Assembly (NCBI GenBank): GCA_019722365.1
Contig: JADFUC010001261.1
Span: forward strand, 1 to 64,000
Length of the DNA stretch: 64,000 bases
Direction of reading: 5' to 3'
Origin: Lithospermum erythrorhizon
Taxonomy: Eukaryota > Streptophyta > Magnoliopsida > Boraginales > Boraginaceae
Shown one piece after another: positions 60,270-64,000 of this stretch; position 1 is the first letter of the stretch, and every line of letters begins with the position of its first letter. The translations under genes were made by a program, and so were the position numbers. Below the pieces are notes generated by a model. It saw only the letters and a list, made by a program, of their open reading frames with translations, was not told the origin of the DNA and ran no database searches.

Positions 60270-61040
60270 TGTTAAATGTATAATTATTAAAACTTATAAA
60301 GTTTTTATTTTTTATGCCTAAAACATATAGTCTAAATTCGAAAGACTACCAAATAATCATCAAAGACTATCTTTAAGTCTATAAAAACATAAAATCAATG
60401 CGTAGAAGTCAAAGAGTATTACACTTTTATGCAAAATCGAAATGTATCTTCAAAAAGGTCCAAACTTTATACCTTTATCCAACTTGAAAATCTTACTTTA
60501 AAGGTATTAATATTGATACATAATCATATGATGATGCAAGAAGTAAGGGAAAAATCAAAACAAAAAAAAAATAGAGGAGAAACGCACCTCGGTATTCGCT
60601 AGAGTTGATGAATCTTCTCTTAACACTAAATGCTGTATTTTTTATCTTGTTGGATAAGTGAGCCTTTATGTTGCAAGACAAAATAAAAGCGAAGCCCAGC
60701 CTATTATAGGCCTTGTTCAATCTTGCTTACTCACGTATGGGTAGGGATGATTAAATTTTTCACATGAAAAAAAAATGCATACCAAATATTTGACGATTAA
60801 ATAAAATGGACCCAAAATTGGTCCGAAAATTCCGAAAATGGGATTAAATTAAGATAATTGATTCTAAAATCCACAAGATTAAGGTTAATTATCTTAAAAT
60901 ATCTAACATGTAATAAATTCATATTGAAAATTACAAATATTAAAGATTCAGATTCATCCGAAGGGTTTGGGATCGATATAAACAAATCTAGAATACTACG
61001 TCTCTAGAAAATTTAATTCTCTAATAAATTGAGAATGAAA
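60270..61040. other. No recognisable gene
   Basis: AT-rich DNA. The ORFs on the minus strand have no family resemblance. Confidence 0.45.
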
Positions 61041-61300
61041 TGCGGTCTTGACATATAATATAATTCATTCTTCGATACTAAATCCCAAATAAATTAATTC
61101 TTATTACATCCTACGGATCGGGGAATTAAATGGAGTGCTTAACATGTAATAAATCATGTTAACATTAAACCCAAATTATTTAATTCTTTAATAAATAGAG
61201 AATTAAATGGAGTGCTAATATGTAATAAATCGTATTAACATAAACTTTGAATAATTTAATTCTACATAGAAGATTAAATTAAATGGGATCAGGCTGATTG
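61041..61300. repeat. Degenerate tandem repeat, about 70-90-bp period
   Basis: Related units carry ATTAAATGGAGTGCT, then ACATGTAATAAATC and GTTAACATTAAACCC, then AATTATTTAATTCTTTAATA. They occur at about 61115-61200 and 61200-61270, with a weaker copy at 61040-61100. Confidence 0.65.
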
Positions 61301-63719
61301 GCATTAAATTCCACGTAGTTAAGTGCCCCGTTAAATTCAGTTTCGGACAGATGGCAATTAAGGATCGTGACATACTGAAAATATGATAAGTGCAGAAGCA
61401 GGTGACATTCATATAAGTCGAGTTGACTAGGGGTTGTGGTCAAGGTATCCGCAATAAGTCATATAAATAGGTTATCGTCCTTTAAAGTCCTCCCAACGAA
61501 TGACATGGATGATGACCCGAGGACAACAGTTAGCGTTAAATGCGGTATGTGAGTCCGAGCTTGTGGTTAATGACAAATTACGGACCTCGTGAGAGGAGGC
61601 ATTGATAACACGGATCCAGATGAGTAATAAATTCTCATCGATAAGCGATCCAACGTCGATAAGTCGTATAAGAGACTAGATGTCGATTATAAAGGGAGCC
61701 GCAGTCTTTGGAAAGAAAAAGCCGCTAAATACGATGTTATGAATCTTAGCTAGTCTAATGAGTAAAAAGTAAAATAAATGATTTTCTTATTTTAATTATT
61801 GATATTGATACTCCATCTTTTTATTATTTTAGAATCACCTTTACACTAAAATATATTATCATGAAATGAGAAAATCATTATTAGCAACAGGCAATCAACA
61901 GGCAATCAACTTCCCCATCATATCATATCATCAGTCATGTATTGATGTTATGCTTAGGGAAAAGAGAACAAATTAAAGAGGTTCAAACAAACAAATAGTT
62001 TAAGCAGATAAATTAACACGAACATGATAGTCGCACCATGTTATACAGTATATACATGGCTCCACTAAAGCAACAATAACAAGATTATTTTCACATGAAA
62101 GAGTGAAGATTCATGATTTAATTTTTTTCATATTTATTATTACTTGCAGAACAACAGAGATCATCATGTTCTATTTGATCTCAATATAATATACTCTAAT
62201 CCCAAAAGGTATTTCTCTTTTTTTATAGTCGTAATTTTTAAGCTTTGGCCTTAAATATATTTGTTTGTGTTATATAATATTTTTATAAAAAGTTCAGAAA
62301 TATATTTTTTATTGATATAGTTTTTCATCAAGCCCATTGTCCCTGAAAAAATATACGATCGAAATTGAAGGTATAATAAACGTCGAAAGTAGACTGATTT
62401 TTATGGAATGGAAGGAATAATATATATCGATTTATTCATGAATTAAAAATCATTGTTTATATCTTCCAGTGCTTGAAATATAATTATACAAGCCATAAAA
62501 ATAAAATAAAAACCTAAATTACATAATCATAGTACTTTTCTCACATTAATTCGATTTTAACATATCTATATATATTGTTTAATGATAGTGCGTGAGCTAA
62601 TTTACATTGCAGTATATTACGCAATATTAAATTAACCGCTATGTGAATTACTCTAACATTGACTCATGTTATATTTATCGCAATATCTTTCAAACCATTT
62701 TTTAGTTGTATGGTTTAGCGGCTGCGCGTAGATTAAGGAAAGCGAAAAGTAATCCCGAGGTCATTGAAAATGTAAAATGACAATCGATTTAAGCAATTTA
62801 ATAGCGGGTTGAAGATAGCGTGTTTCAAAAGCGTTCACTATTGGATCACGCACAAATTCAAAATAAGCTTCGTTCGATCGCGCGTGTTTCAAAAAGTATC
62901 CTACTTGATTATTCGAGTCAAAATTGATGTTAAATTTGACTTTTTGAAATAAATTGTGAGGTAAAATTATTAACGCTCATTTTTAGATGATTTTTAAATT
63001 TTAATAAAATTTCGAGACAAATATTTATAAATAGAATATTTATTAAAATTAATATCATCAATTTTTTATTAAAATTAATCGCATGCAAATATTTAGCAAA
63101 TTGCAAAAAATAAACATTATCTACAAAAATGAGTGTTGGACAATTTGCCTATCAATTGTCCAAAAAATCAAACCCCAACATCTATTTGACAGGAATGAAA
63201 TAAGTGAGACACTTTTTAAGTATATGTGATCGAATGGATCATGTTGAAACATGTGTGATCGAATGGTGAAGCGTTTTTGAAACATGTATGGTAAAACGTG
63301 ACATTAACTATTTAAGCAATATCATTGGTTGGTTGTTTATTTGAGAAAAAGTAGTTAAAAAGTACGTGAAAATGTAAAAAACTAGCCCAGTATGTTAAGC
63401 GACGTATAAAAAATTGCATTTAGCTTGACTTGATTATAAAAAAGCGGAGATGGTATATTTCTTGATATTTTAGATCGAACATTGTTCAATTCAATGATAA
63501 GAAATATCAACAACTATCAAATATATTTAACACAGATAATGTTTAATACTAGACTACTTTTATTAAAATTCTATATTACATTATGAAATATGTACATCTT
63601 GAATTCTCCAAGTACACAATTTATTCTTACTAAAATTAAAACCTACACCATGATCTATAAGCACCAATATGAATTCATCGAAGTAATTGCTCCCGTCTTC
63701 ATGCATGGCAATATCATCA
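61301..63719. other. AT-rich intergenic; possible MITE at 62191-62419
   Basis: ATACTCTAATCCCAAAAGG at 62191 and TTATGGAATGGAAGGAATA ending at 62419 form a weak inverted pair flanked by TA, resembling a Stowaway-like MITE. A TATA-like GTCATATAAATAGG lies at 61458-61471. No gene is seen. Confidence 0.35.
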
Positions 63720-63989
63720 TTAGAGGGTTGCACCGCTTACATAACCAAGACCAATAAATAGTTTTTTATAGGTCGTTAAAAAGGATTTATATCCATCTTC
63801 CTTATTCGACGCTTCCTTTTCATCGCCTTGATGAACATCTTTAGGGGTAACACATTTAGGCTCAACATCTTTATGGACAACTTTTGCTGGAATATCATGA
63901 TCAACAATCTCATCAGGAAGTTTATTAGAAATTCGAGCTTTGTGTGTTTTAGATTTAATCTCTCCACACAAGCATGAAAATATCGACAT
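63720..63989 (-). CDS. Possible small protein, 89 residues
   Basis: The ATG at 63989 opens an 89-codon frame beginning MSIFSCLCGEIKSKTHKARI. The middle is lysine/aspartate-rich and hydrophilic (PAKVVHKDVEPK), and the end is hydrophobic (LFIGLGYVSGATL). The N-terminal CLC could be a lipid-attachment cluster. Codon composition looks more gene-like than its AT-rich surroundings. I recognise no family. It could be a whole small gene, a first or last exon, or chance. Confidence 0.35.
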   Translation of the reverse strand: MSIFSCLCGEIKSKTHKARISNKLPDEIVDHDIPAKVVHKDVEPKCVTPKDVHQGDEKEASNKEDGYKSFLTTYKKLFIGLGYVSGATL

Positions 63990-64000
63990 TGTAATGATTA

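Overview
The window is nuclear DNA of a flowering plant, almost certainly a eudicot. It has spliceosomal introns with GTAAGT-type donors, plant transposon families (CACTA, hAT, PIF/Harbinger, Helitron, Ty1/copia, Ty3/gypsy, Stowaway- and Emigrant-like MITEs) and a P-class pentatricopeptide gene recognisable as the ortholog of Arabidopsis ABO5 (At1g51965). I see no tRNA, rRNA, CRISPR or prokaryotic feature. Most open frames in the window are shadows or lie in repeats; only the PPR gene is clearly intact.

Layout. 1-7079: decayed CACTA DNA on the minus strand. It holds a TNP2-type transposase, a roughly 57-bp subterminal repeat array, a spliced Transposase_24-like gene and a candidate CACTA terminus. 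7.1-11.7 kb: AT-rich intergenic DNA with microsatellites, one orphan exon-like ORF, a 41-bp minisatellite, a Stowaway-like MITE and a tRNA-like pol III box pair. 12.2-14.5 kb: a dead hAT transposase, a gypsy LTR fragment and a Helitron helicase tail. 16.6-18.2 kb: one end of a copia element on the minus strand, with an LTR, a damaged primer site and a G-box-rich leader. 18.9-19.1 kb: a second MITE. 19.5-31.7 kb: a related older LTR followed by a complete element (22184-31718) with 3.8-kb LTRs, a TAACT target duplication and no coding capacity.

The LTRs of that element are the most unusual part of the window. Each carries a 29-bp minisatellite followed by an array of about eleven small inverted repeats (CTATAC..GTATAG, then CTTATAC..GTATAAG). 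The arms change in a compensatory way, and most copies are followed by a TGCGGT tag.

32.3-40.6 kb: the genic island. A copia reverse-transcriptase scrap is followed by a broken LYK3-like LysM receptor kinase (minus strand), split by a cluster of Emigrant/pogo-like repeats. Then comes the intact two-exon ABO5-like PPR gene (38452-40584, minus). This neighbour pair matches At1g51940 and At1g51965 in Arabidopsis. 41-46 kb: inserted copia-type LTR sequence and two fragments of a diverged PPR paralog. 47.2-49.7 kb: a PIF/Harbinger element remnant with both of its genes decayed. 50-52 kb: small tandem duplications and a hairpin. 54-60 kb: LTR-family DNA and a gypsy (Tat/Ogre-like) remnant with a readable aspartic protease. 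60-64 kb: AT-rich DNA and one possible small gene at the right edge.

The genes do not form a pathway. The window is a small conserved gene pair set in layered transposon DNA.
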